A DNA stretch of 64,000 bases. Origin: Bolinopsis microptera (taxonomy: Eukaryota; Ctenophora; Tentaculata; Lobata; Bolinopsidae). The notes under the pieces were generated by a model that had not been told where the DNA came from, did no database searches, and was given only the letters and a program-made list of their open reading frames with translations. Location: positions 2,680,536-2,744,535 of the forward strand of contig NC_087083.1 of the NCBI RefSeq assembly GCF_026151205.1. Reading direction: 5' to 3'. Below are positions 26,776 through 40,297 of this stretch, one piece after another; within the stretch, counting starts at the first letter, position 1; every line of letters begins with the position of its first letter. The position numbers and the translations under genes are program-made.

Positions 26776-29700
26776 GCATTCAACTTAAACTACTATTTGT
26801 GTCTTGAGTTTTAACACTTTTGACTCTAAGTTTAGCTTTATGTATATTAACCATTAACTAACGCAACAACAACAAAATAGGAAGGAATCGTGTTCAACGC
26901 AGAAGAGATTCTGATTTAGCGTGATGAATCCTTATTTGTGAAAGTTATAAAGCCAAAACAGTAATTGAATTAGTTGACTGTAATGCAATAGTGTATGGTA
27001 ATACTATCCTTTCATGAGAATAAGATCCTGCTCATTTTGTACTGAACGGTTGAGAACTAAGGAAACAGACTACAGAAGGTGGTTAACAGCCCCAAACATA
27101 AATGAAGGAGTAAGGAAGAATCTACAATCAACTTCCTGACAGTAGAAGAGAGTTTGTATTGCCAGTCTCGAGGTATACGATTACAGTTTACTTTGTTAAT
27201 TAAATACTACAGGCTATTATATGACGAAATACTGTAAGTACTTTTTTATGATGCATTTGTATACACAATTCTCTCGAGAAGCATCAAGCATGATGATAGA
27301 GAGAGCGCTGCAAATGTTCTTACAACTGTTGACCTGACAGTGTTACACAGAAATTAATAGTCACAGTTTTTTTAAAATCACTCTTTTTAATCATTGATTT
27401 TCTGTAAAACTTCTTGTCTGAAACAATAACAGTCTCAATTGAGGCATCCCAGGTACAGGACACAATCACAACTGACGTTTTACAGTAATCCAGGTCAAAA
27501 CGCAAACTGTTAATATAATCTAATCTATTCAGACTTTAAAAACCTATTGTTGAATAATATGGTTGTAGGTGAACTAAATTATAATAAGAAATTGGCCGAA
27601 CAAGTTTCAAGAGCATAGGGTTTAAGAATATTTGGGATTCTGATCTCACTCTGTGGAGCATCACATAAAATGGCTGAAATAAAATAAGGCCAAAAGCGGG
27701 TAATATAATATAATATAGGATAATCACAGAATTCGTACGTGTGTCTATATATACAGATCTACATAATATCATATCACGTTTTGGAGAAAACCCTAATTGT
27801 CTCGGTCTCCGAATCATCCGATTCACCCTTGACAGATGACTTGAACTTTATAAAGAAAATGAGAGACGGTAATCACTAAATGCTTCATTTAAAGATCGGA
27901 GAGGTTATATAGCTGCCCAGTCGCAAGAATCGAGTCAATACATGTTATAGATATAAGAGTCGATGTGACCCATTTTAAAAGTGCGAGAATTGGGAATTTT
28001 CAACATTACCAAGCTTAGCAATGAGCACTATATATTGATGTGAGCCCATTTTTACAGAGATATGAGATTTCAACATCACAGAACAGGGAGCACTAGGCAC
28101 CTATAAAATTATATTATTATAACTACCGTTCCTTAACCATCCAATATCTACTTATTTAAACATCATAGTCCGTGCTCTCCGGAAACGCCAAATATGGCGC
28201 TTAACCCTTTTCTTGATTTTTATCAATGAATCGAACATTGAAATCTGCACTTGTGATTTGATGTTTTGCTGATGACACCTACTCGCATAATCCATTGCTA
28301 TCAAATCAAGAATGCATCAAGCTCCTCCAAAAATATCTGCAAATTCAATGATTGGATCTGAAAGAAATAATACGGCCCTTCACAAAGACAAATTTGAGTA
28401 CATGTGCCACAAATTCAACACCAATATAACTATCTGAGCTTCCATTTATGTTGAACATATCAATACTCAGTTTCCAAAAACAATACACTAGATTAGTACA
28501 TCAGCTCAGGGATGTAGGCGTCAGTGACAAGTGATATGTCTTGGTCCAAGTGGTAACGTTGCCTGTGGCCCCCCCGCCCCCCCCCCCAGAATATCAGGAT
28601 GCACGATTTCCCTACTTGGGATCGCCTGGTCTATCAATCCTCTGATTGTTCTCGTCAACGAAGGCAGAGCGATCCATCATTCTCCATATGTGGAAAAACC
28701 TCCACGAAAACCAGCAATAATCTGAACGGTTCTATTTTTTTCACGCCCAAGGTCTTGGAAACTCGCAATAATTCCAGTCAAAACGTAGAACCAGTTCAAC
28801 AGCAAACCTGATCACCTCGTTTTCATGACAACTCATTTGCAGTTTCAGGGACTTAAGCTGCAATCCCCTACCATCTGAATGTCATTCAGAGTCTGTAAGC
28901 ACTCAAAGATAAGCTTCTACAAGTCCATGTTGTCTCTCCCTGATAAGCCGTCCAGATCTGAGATATACTCGTCCAAATACGAACTCTCTGCTGTGCTGGC
29001 GTCAGACGAGCGAGACCTTACCTCGCTATGGGGTGTCAGAAGATGTGATGGCCCCGTCAAGTCTTGACGCAACTCAGCATAGGTCATCACAGGTATAACA
29101 TGATATTATTGTACTACTAAATTGACTATAATTAAGACAGAGAAAATGCGCTGCAATAAGGTAATTGTAACTTAGTAAGTATACAAGCAGTCCTGAAAAT
29201 GATCCAGTGTTTGTAATCAACGGACTCGATGATGCTCATAATTGAGGCATCAATAGTAAAAGTCACTAAATTAAGATTGGTATAAGATTGTAAAGATTGT
29301 ATAATGTTTTAAAACATTATGAAGTATCATACTACATATATATCGATAGACGAAATCTTATTAATATTAACATGATTATGGCAATTGTTATAAACCTCCG
29401 AAAATATTCAATATCGTCCATAGAAAAGCACATAAATGATGATTAATAAATGATAAATTAATGATAAGGACATAAACACGGTAAACACGAAAAATATAAT
29501 TCTGCCGCAAACTTCGTAAATATCCCACAACTTGTCAATACTTTTCCTTTTTTCGTAGTTTCGGCAATTAAATAAAAAAAAATCCTGTTCACTGTTTTGA
29601 ACCCAGTTTATTTAGAAGAAAACTTTGGGAAAATAAATCAACTGCAGGAGAAATAGAGCAATTACGTGTGAAATAAAATGAACATAATTGGATGTAAGTG

Positions 29701-32700
29701 TAACTGAATTAGTGACTCATCCATTCATCAACAGCAAAAGACGACCTGTTAGTCAACACAGTATACACACTAGACTGAACTTACACATGTACTGTTACCA
29801 TGTACTGTTAACATGTACTGGTTAAGCAGAGTTAAAAAACGAAGTTAAAACGAATGCATAACGTGTGTAACAGACACAAATCACACAAAAAAAAATCACA
29901 AAAAACATGGTATGAATGTAATTAAAACGGATAAAGTTGGCTACACAAGTGTACATTGTAAAATACAAATTAGTCACGCACGGAATTATGCACTATGAGA
30001 AGAGGATATTTAACATGCCGTAGAAACCATACATGTGTATACCTACTACCCGCACTCTACTACAGAGTACTGCAACTTCTACTTCTGCCAACACTCATCA
30101 TCCACGTATAATGCACACTTCTAAACTATCTTCTAGAATGTTCTTTTTTATTGAAATGTCATACTTTCTTTGACCTGATTGTTCAAGGAGCACGTGAAAG
30201 TTTAGGTTAATTTCTTGACAGAATTGAAATAGAATCGAATTAGAAAATGTTACGCTACGTCATTAACCTTTTAACCCAGTAACATAGTGGTTATAAATGA
30301 CCTTATCGTTTTAGGTGCAAACTCTATAATAGAGCTAATATAATGCACACAAACTTTTTAGGCATAGACACGTAACAAAAGATAAAGTTACCACACCATG
30401 CACATTTCCCAACCATTGCATAGATCTGAAAACTATTTATTTATCTTAAACATTGTAAATCTGAGCGCTTACAAGTTACAAAAAACATAAATGTTTGTTT
30501 AGTCCACCAACGACAAAAAGCCAAACACCTCGTAGGTTTGAAGATAGAGCCATTTATAAAAATGACACCCTTTTAGGAACCTTGAATTGACAAAGCCTCA
30601 GTCTTCATTTTAACGTCAATCTTCATAATGCTACAGTCTGGAGATAAATTATATTAATTTCTCATAGATCCTTCATAAACAGCGAAATAAATGTACAAAT
30701 GAAACGCATACACTACAACCAGCCATCAAATACGATTATCAGATCAAATGGTGAGCAGACACGTCATTACAGGATTGCCTACGTGCATCAGGGGACGGTT
30801 AACTTACTGTACTTGAGAGAACAGTAAAGTATAGTGTTGGTATTTTTAACACTTTAAAAGAAATACAGATAAGTGGCTTGCGGGACGTAGCATTATAAAT
30901 GAGCGAAACAAATATGAAACAATAGTGGCACAGGTCAATGTCCAGCCAGGTGTCACTAAGTACTGATGTTTAGACCCCTGCAGCTCGCTCTACATGTTGT
31001 ATAACTTATATATAAGTTTTATACTTCAGGGATTAATACTTTTAAGGGCATGTCACGTGAATATCAACGTACTATATATACCACTTATTCAATCATGGGG
31101 TCGAGTTATTACTCAATTAGTAACTGCTCAATAAGTAACAGCTCAATATAAACACTAAATAGTAACGACTCAATTAGTACCTAACTACTAATTAGAAACT
31201 ACCCAATTACCTATAGCACTTAAGATTATACCCAAGAATGAACATTGCACAATGGGGCACATTAAGTCTCCTGAGGAGCCTAGTAAGGATTTGTTGGAAT
31301 TTTTAAACTCATTCGTCGTCTGCATCCCGACTGTGGGAACTATTGGATTCTTGAGAGCCTATATAGAGAGGATTGACTGTTGTGGAAATAAGATATAGTT
31401 TAACGGAAACTTGATAAGGAAAGCACCAGCTATGATAACGATTTCCAAGTTTTGGTGATGGTAAACGAGTCCTCTCATCCAACCAAGGACCAAGTGTGAT
31501 ACCAAAAAAAAGATCCACTTACGATGAACTTTGCAACGAGCAAAATTAAGATGATGAGGCAATATTCTGAATAATTGCATTTGCACCAAAATCAAGCTTT
31601 TCTATGACAAGATCAACACTAAATGGCGAACACTAGACAGTCACGTCCACACCCACAAACACATGGAACCCAAAAACTTTCCATGGTATTGGTCACGGAG
31701 CGTGAGTGGACCGGAGTTTAACCGATATGATAGGCAATAACTCCAAGACGAAAACTTACGGTATATTCACTGGAAAATTGCTTTTCGTAGTATATTTAAA
31801 GCCATTACTCGTGCACTATGCTATAACAAAATGGTAATAGTGTGGCTTATTAGCGATTAAGGGTGAAGTCCGACAGAAAGAAAATTTACAACAGGTAATG
31901 TTAAGTTTAACCATTACTTTTCTGAATACCGAAAAAACCCAAACCGATTACATAACAGAATGGCCAAATGGCGATTAAATGGAAACCGACTTAAGTCAGT
32001 ACAAATTCCAGGATGAATCGCGATAAATGAGAGGAAGTTCAACGACTGAAACTAGTTGTCCAGCATAATTCACGCTTTTACATATAATAATAATGAATTA
32101 AGAAAATGAGTAACTCACTAAAAGTCACTATAAAGCTTTGCAATTAGTGACTCGCATACAACATTCCTAACTAAAATGACAAGCCATTTAACCCCACATG
32201 TTACCTTAAAGCCTTATATGAAGGCCGGCTTTTAGCGGATGAAAAGAGCAACTGGAGCCAAACCATGCCATTAGTGTGTAGGATAACAGTGCCTCCTGCG
32301 TACCTTGACAACGACATTTAATTCTGATTTCATAATCCTCGCGATGGCAGTGCTGTCTTAGGACCGGTATCGTACAGGTTGCTATGGTTTGCTTCGCTTT
32401 GTTGTGCCCACTGCTTTCTTCAATAAGCCATGAACAGTATGACGTTTTAAGCTTTTAGTATCTTACCAGTGTAATGGCTTGTTGTCATCTTTAATCGTGC
32501 AGAGAAGTGATATCCAGTTACACAATAATCACTGCACTGGTGAAACAGTACCACTCCCATAGGTTGCTTCGAAGATCCCAGAGAGTTGTAATGCCACCTG
32601 TGATTAGTAACTAAACAGTGTAATCACTGATTTACCCCACTGTTATGTATTGCCACCTGTCCATTACCACTCAAAACCCACTGTTTAGTGATTATATATG

Positions 32701-34020
32701 TGTGTGGTAATAAAGGATAATTATTTGACGCTAACTAATTTAATATCAATCCTGTCGACCTCAGGAGGATCCAACGAAATGGATATTATTTGATTTGGCT
32801 ATGAATTTTCCGAACATTGATCCACGTTGTTAATTTCAAAGACTCCAAACATAACCTTGAATTAGGGGGACAATGTGGCGACAAGACGTTCTCATGAGTT
32901 CAAAGAAAGGTAACCTAAAACACGTGGAACCTCGTCCGGAAGGAGTCAATGTCCAGGAAATGACGCTTGACGAGCAGCGATAGAGGTGAATAACACAAAT
33001 CCTCAAATAACACAGGCACATAATAAACACAAATATGTCTACACGGTCGATTGATGAAGGTTGCAGTTTAAAGGGCGATATAATACGAACTTGTGGATTC
33101 TCTTCTAAGTTGACTTCTTTAAATGAGTATTATCTATCTTGTGGGGAGAATCAACAAAAGTATTTACTATGTACTAACTATTTTAACTAATATGGCATTA
33201 TTGGATTTCAATCGATAAGTAAAAACATTTATTAAAGAACTGAATAGGGTAACGACCACAGCTGAAAACGAATAATAATTGTCATAAACGCAACCACATG
33301 TAAATAGTCCAGGAACCACACTGATCTATACATACAGCTCACACACAACAACACTAAACGGCTCACTGCTGAAAGTAAACTTGGCTGATAGTTTAAAGTT
33401 TCACAAAGCTCTCCCACCGCAGCCCTATACTACTCTATAATATACTTATATACAAACGGCAGTATTGTAATTCAACGATTCCGGAATTACCAGGACAAAT
33501 AATCCTCGATCAACAGCCGGGCTAGGTTTGTTATGTATGTGGCACCTTTATAACAAATAAAAAGATAAATGGGGGTGGCGGATAAGAATAAGTGTGTATA
33601 ATCGTTAAATTGGTAATAAATCGGACCTTTATAACCAGTACTCTGTGTGCAAACAATTCAGCAATGTTTTAGAGAAGCGATATCTTAAGACCCTGTTGAG
33701 TGTTGATAGTAATACATATAGCCCTCATAACTAAACTGTAGCAGTGATATACGCGAATACGTGCCACTTCATATATGTGAGCAGCATAACAGATACAAAA
33801 CTTTAAAGTTTGCGAGCATGACTGGTTTTATGGAAACAATCGCTGTAATCTGAATCAGTCTTCTAATGTAGATTTAGTATAAATTAGAGCATTGGTCTTT
33901 TAGGTTTTTACTTTGTAGTCTAACCGAGCTATCAATAATGTTTACATTAGTAACTAAAACTGAGACTAAGAATTTTGATTAACTGTATTTAAGAATGAGA
34001 ACTGAAAGTACGAAACTAAA

Positions 34021-34470
34021 ACAAACCTGGCATTGCAGTAGAGTATGAACGAAAGAGACGGCAGCAGTGGAGAGACCCAATACTAATACAAACCGGCATT
34101 TGCAGTTAGAGTTTGAACAAAGACACGGCAGCAGTGTAGGACCCTACTAAAACAAACATGGCATTGCAGTAGAGTTTGAATGAAAGAGACGGCAGCAGTG
34201 GAGACCCTACTAATACAAGTTGGCAATGCAGGTAAGTTTGAACGGAAGAGACGGCAAGCAGTGAGACCCAAACTAAACCAACTGGCATTGCAGTAGAGTT
34301 TGAACGAAAGAGGCGGCAACAGTGGAGGACCCTAACTAATAAAAACTGGTAATGCAGGTAAGTTTGAACGAAGAGACCGGCAACAGTGGAGGACCCTACT
34401 AATAAAAAACTGGTATTGCAAGGTAGAGTTTGAAACGCAAGAGACGGCACAGTGGCGGACCCTACTAAAG
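34021..34470. repeat. 64-bp tandem array (7 repeats), megarepeat copy 3
   Basis: Same seven-repeat array as at 7190, including the variant third repeat. The 132-codon minus-strand frame across it is repeat translation. Confidence 0.9.
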
Positions 34471-34729
34471 AGTCAGCCCGGATATCGAGGAAGGAAGAAG
34501 ACACTTTGAATAAGAAGACGGAGAGGATGAGGAAGACGGATCGTGGCTAAACAAATACAAGATTCAGAGAACAAAAATAGCCGCAGGTTTTTTACCAGAG
34601 AAATTTAGATATATCCGGGCAAGTTTTCAACGAACCGCGACACGAACAGTATCAACATAAGTTAGAGATTCAGTCCCCTCAGCGACACTATCAAATTATG
34701 AATAGAACGTTGGACAGACCGCACTGCAG

Positions 34730-34885
34730 CACAGCTGCTAAACTGTTAACTTAAGGCTGTAGCAACGGAAGCAAACTGTTATTTAAGACTGCAGCACGGC
34801 TGCCAAACTGTTACTTAAAGGGCTGCAGCACGGCTGCCAAACTGTTACTAAGGCGCAGCACGGCTGCCAACTGTGTACAACAAGC
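34730..34885. repeat. 32-bp tandem array, megarepeat copy 3
   Basis: Counterpart of 7897-8065. The clearest copies of the core GCACGGCTGCCAAACTGTTA are seen here. Confidence 0.85.
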
Positions 34886-37569
34886 TACAACTGTTTTCAA
34901 CACCCCATTCTTCAGAGCTGAATCTAGCATGAAGACTTACTCGCAAGATCAACATTACAAAACAAAAGCTGAAGGATCGACGTTCTATGGCACTCAAAAA
35001 CCCCTTGGTACGACGAGTGTTAACAGCAAGTTTAATGTGTAAAAGGTGGGAATTACAAGTTTGTCGGCACATATAACTCGAGTCAGCTTGCCAGCAATTA
35101 TTCTAGTATTTTGCAGGGTAATATAAACACTAGCATGTAGTAGCAGCTGAGAAAATTACGCAGACAACTCTACATGTCAACATCAGTAACCACCAAAGCC
35201 ACGTGGTGAAAGTGTAATCGTAGATGTTTGCAAACCCATACATTATTTTACAAAGAAAGAACAGGTGAAGTAACCCTAAACCGTGTCAGATTACTCTGAC
35301 GCAGAAGTAGTATAAACTGCTCGTCACCACCAACAAAGCGAAGAATAGTCTACGAGTGGAGCTGAAGGATTATTAGTGGAGACTGGATAAGTGAAGTCCC
35401 AGTTCCGTCACCGATCTGTTGTAGGAGAAAATCTAAGAATAGTCGAAAACTGCCTATCTTATAGCTTAAACTATCAGCTTATCAGTGAGTGGCCAGTGCC
35501 CATGTGAATGTCATAGCCTGGCATGGCGAATTCCAACCTAAAAATTGTATTCACAGATATCATACAAATTTTCAAACTCTATCAAAAAGTTAACAAAACC
35601 ATCCGCAACGCATAGAAGTTCCTCGAAAGCCGAGGAACACGGATGACCTTCATGTGCAACTATAATACGGAGCAAACGGAGGCTAACAGGATCCTGAAAG
35701 CACCGAACACAGGTTTGAAACACGAGCGAATGCATAAGCGCAAATCACAGAACAAGTTAGTCGTATGATTTAAGATTCGAGTCGATTTCAAAATTATGGT
35801 CGAGGGGGCCGTTCGAACTGTTTAAATGCTCTTAATGTGTAAATCACGCTTATATATAGCGTTATGCCACCGACCTTCCCGATAAGAGCAACATAATCCA
35901 TGCTTCGTATTTAGTAATAATAATTATAGTTATCATCGGCACACTGAGTAATTCAATAATTCAAATAGAAAATATGCTTTTGAGTAGCCAAGTGGTTAAT
36001 TTAGCGACTATTTCACGATTCCCCGCTAGAAATACACACCAAGTACAAAAGTGCGCGTGCTCAAAAGCCATAAGAAAATTAGAAAGTACAATTTGCCGGT
36101 GTTGAGATTTGTGTGTCGAATCATGTTCCCCTGCAGAATACAAAATACACACGCTACAAGTAATGGTCGGTGTTGGAAATTTCGTCGTAGTCACCAAGAT
36201 TGTTTACATTTAACATTCCCTGTGACTATTTTTAGGCTCCTGGCAATCCCAGAATTCGGAGAAGACGTGAGTTTTTAAATTATTTGCTAAGCTGCAGATC
36301 AACAATAATAAGACAAATATATCTTTAACAGCTGTCGCTTGTACGATTAATTGGGACGATCTCCGACCGAAACGGCCGTCCATAGCTAAAACTTACCAAA
36401 AGTCAAGTAGAGGTTTAGTCCAGTAGGATGACTCTAAATGTAATCATGGTCCGTTTTTAATCGATCACTGTAATAGTGTAATTAAGTAAATAATCATGAA
36501 CAGTGTTTTAGTATAACACTAAAATATCTGGATCTGCAAAAGCTAATTTAATGACGTGCCGGTAACATGGTAAAGAGATTGTCCCAATAACACTTGTCCA
36601 GTCATCGCCGTAATTCCGCTAACAATTTTTGAGATGAAAAGTCGGGGCAAGCAACCCCTGCAATCTGCGATAATTGTCCAAGGTTATAGTGCAGGTGTGA
36701 TTGATTAGCTGGAGCGAGAACAATAAACGATCACCGCCCATCCGTAATGAAATCACATCACAGTAGGGGCGGGTCCAGGGGGTTGTGGGTGCTATGCATC
36801 TGTAGTTTCCATCTACAAGGAGAACTTACGAGGCACTGTTCTCTATATTGGACAGATCTCCGCACACCCTACAACCATCGGAGACCTAGGAAGGTTTCTT
36901 ACAAAAGCTCATGAACGCAGATTCCCAGAAGCACTCCTCTAAAACAAATTCCTAACAATAACAGTATTGCCTAATGACAAAGTAAGAACGGAACACTTTT
37001 ATTAGAGTTTCATTTAAATTGTTAGAGAAAAAATCTCATTCTGAAGATTGCGGGATTATTTTTTTGTTTGTTATAGCGTGCAATTTTATTCTCATCATCT
37101 TGTTTATATACACTTTTTGACTTTGGGTAAATTTATTTTTTTGTATTTGGTCAGACATTACCATTATAATTTGAACTTGTTAAATCGTTTTACTCCGTTT
37201 AATCCGTTTAAATACAATTTTTGATTTTGAAAAAACAAGGTCACCATATTTATTGCTGCAAGGGAGTACTTAATACTCATGTTATCCGATTCTGGAGACG
37301 GCTGGTATCCTATGGCTAAACAAAGACCTCTGTGGAAACCTCTTTGCTTCTCATTTAACGCTACTTCTAAACGATATTCTGAAAATATATTAAAATGTTT
37401 ATATATGATCAATATTTTATATGGTAGTGGAACCATCTCTGATATTTCTTTATTACAGGCTTAGTGAAAGAAGATTACTCCTACCAAAAAGTAAGATTTA
37501 AAGTTGTATTAAAGCCTTTGCCGAATATATTTTAACCACAATTGAAACTTTTTATAATCGCTTATTTTA

Positions 37570-38048
37570 CCAAAACCATAAGCATGGTAGAGTGACCGCT
37601 GCCAGTGTCACTCTTTCCCAAACAAACGAAATGATATCAATTTGATTGCCCGTTTCAAATGCAAAAATGATACCGAGAATGAAATCGGTCGCTCGCTGTT
37701 CCATTCATTCACGCTTAACGAAATTGTAATAGGTTTCGATAAATTACATCGATCACATGCGTAATAATCTCTATGGGTTCGTTCGTCGATATCCTAATAT
37801 TTCAGATAAGGTGGTAGTTTAGTGAATTAGCTGAGAGTTATTGAATCTTTATTGCCGAGTACAGCTGTCCCTTCGGTATTGTAGTTCTTCTTATCTATTA
37901 CATTTGTAAAATTACTGGAAAAGCAGCGACCGATTTCATTCTCGGTATCATTGCATTTGAAAACGGTCATCAAATAAATATCATTTCTTTGTTGGGAAAG
38001 AAAGACAAACTGGCAGCGGTCCCCTCCCCATGATTATGGTTTGGTAAA
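37570..38048. repeat. 145-bp inverted repeat, copy 3
   Basis: Arms about 37570-37713 and 37914-38048, counterpart of 10714-11204. Confidence 0.85.
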
Positions 38049-39129
38049 ATATCATATATTTTTGAATTAATGTCAGGGTACTTTAAGTAAAGTCGAAATA
38101 ATAAACTGATATCTTTCATTAATAAGGACGGAAGTTTCAACGATTTCGAAATTTTCCTTGAACAAATTTCCTCGGTGTTTGGTACGCATATCGTCGATCA
38201 CTGACTGGAATTTGCCACTGATACTCTTCAAGTTGCATTAATTTAAATATGATGGCATTAACTGTCGTGGCCAAGCAGATTGTGGAATCACGAATGAGGC
38301 ACAAATTCTCGACCTTTCGCAGTGCAAACTAAGAGTCGGGACGTTGCGTGCCGCATCCAATATGAATCGCGAAATTTTGGCATGTACTGTTTTATATATA
38401 GCTTGATAAGCACGCAAAAGTTTTCAAAGTCTTTCAAGAAGAACTGTAATCACACGGCACCTCTAAAGTTGACAGAAAATGACTAAAACAGCAATTTTCA
38501 GTGTGTTTTAGCAAATTTACTATCAATATTGGGCGTGGTCCCCACGAGTGCATCTTTCCGATTTTTTAAACTTTAAAAACTAGCCTAATGCACAATTTAT
38601 AGCCTATATGAAAGCAGAACTAGAGCTCGCACAACCCAAGGCATGGCCCAACACCAGAGAAAATACTAACATCGCAAATGACGTTTTGATAAAATAATAC
38701 TTCAAAAAGCACAAACTTCAATGACGAATATCTTATGAAGTGAGCAAGCTAGACAAACTTTCCGTAGATTTTACAGAATGCTTGAACAATTATCAGGTAA
38801 AAATTACTCAGATTTTGAATAAAAATTACTCCCTTAATGGTTTATAATTATTTTAAAAAGTTATTACTTTGTCAAAAATCAAGTTTAAAAAACGGGTTAA
38901 ATCTTGATGACGGTCATCAAGGGGTGTTCATGACGTCAAATAATTTGTTTATACAATTAAACTAAAGTGGTAAACAATTAATTTTCAAAGAACCTGTGGT
39001 CGAAAATGGCTGTATCTTTTATAAACTTTTGAATCTATGTGACAATTAAATAGCAGGTAGTACAATTGACTGGCCAAAGCGTCTAAACCTGAATATCTAT
39101 ATATAAAATATGTATAAATATATGATAGA

Positions 39130-40225
39130 GTACACACATCTGATCGTAAAACAGGGGTTCTAGAAACCCACATCCCGATGTTCCTGAAACCTGAACTTTT
39201 TTTTGCAGTCGATTGGACAATGACGTCCTAGACGGCCCTGAAAATTTCAGATCTCTAACCTCTAACTCGATATTAACATGGTTTTTAAGGCACCTGAAAT
39301 ATGCGATTTTGGGGTTTTTTTACCGAATTTCGTATAACAGTGCTGGCGAGTATTTTAAGCAAATTATCTTAAAAATCTCAACAAACTATTTTTATATTCC
39401 ATGTCATCTTTGACATCAAAATTAGAATGTTTTGATACTAAAAATAAATCTGCGAACACTCCGATGAGTCTATAATCCTGAAAAACTCCTGCAGGAGGCG
39501 GCGGCCCTTCGGCCGCCGCCCCTCCGGCCGAGCGCACGCTTCGCGTGCAAACGAATGAGCTGTTAACGTGTACCAAAGGGTGGTATAATAGAGAAAGGGG
39601 GTATAATAGGTAAAGGGGGTATATAATCGTAAAGGGGGTACATAGGTATACCCACAATAAAGCCCCGGTCGTGCTTGCCCAGCACGTGTTCACGACAATC
39701 TGTCGTAAAACAGGGTTCTAGAAACCATTGTTCCGAGCTCCTGAAAACTTGAAACTTTATTTTGCAGTCCCGATTTGGTCAACGTCTAGAACGCCCTAAA
39801 AAATTTTCAGATCTCTAACTCAATTTTAACATGGTTTTTAAGGCACCTGAATATGGCGATTTTTGGTTTTTTTACCAAAAATTCGTATAACCAGTGCTGG
39901 CGAGTATTTATGCAAATTTCTTAAAATCTCAGCATAATATTTTTTATTCCTGTCTCTTTGACATCAAATCAGAATTTTTGAACAAAAAATAAATCTGCTG
40001 AACGACTTCCGATGAGTCTTATTGCCTGAAAAAACCCTGTCGAGAGCGGGCGGCCTCGGCCGGCCGCCTCCGCAGAGTGCACGCTTCGCGTGCACGAAGA
40101 GGCTTCCGACGGTACCAAAGGGGGTTGTAAAGGGGGTATAATAGTAAAGGGGTAACAATAAGTAAAGGGGTACATAGTATACCCCCAATAAAGACAACCG
40201 CCCGTGCTGCCCACACTGTGATGAT
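39130..40225. repeat. Duplicated 0.55-kb stem-loop block, copy 3
   Basis: Blocks about 39130-39690 and 39691-40225, counterparts of 12258-13340. GC stem-loops lie near 39495-39550 and 40045-40095. GGGGTATAATAGTAAAG-type repeats follow each. Confidence 0.88.
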
Positions 40226-40297
40226 CATGCATTAACCTTAAACCTACTATTTAGTGTCTTAGTTTTAACACTTTTGACATCTAAGTTTACTTTGTTA

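Larger units (their letters stand above)
13416..26846 (+). repeat. 13.4-kb tandem megarepeat, copy 2
   Basis: Direct repeat of 1-13415 along its whole length. The match is obvious at every landmark, and differences are dominated by one- to three-base insertions and deletions, often at homopolymers or doubled letters. Few differences look like clean substitutions. That pattern fits raw long-read error better than biological divergence, so no frame within it should be read as real or broken without polishing. Confidence 0.95.
26847..40297 (+). repeat. 13.4-kb tandem megarepeat, copy 3
   Basis: Third full direct copy with the same landmark order. It carries a few small copy-specific insertions, for example about 30 bases near 31650-31680 inside the stretch that reads CACGTCCCACCATGG in copy 1. 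Whether these are true variants or read errors cannot be told from one consensus. Confidence 0.95.

Noticed and set aside
33690-33705. AAGACCCTGTTGAG, resembling a conserved large-subunit rRNA motif
   Set aside because: Only about 14 bases match; flanking rRNA sequence and any other rRNA landmarks are absent, so the repeat is not called rDNA.
34106-34504. 132-codon minus-strand frame
   Set aside because: It is the translation of the 64-bp tandem array.
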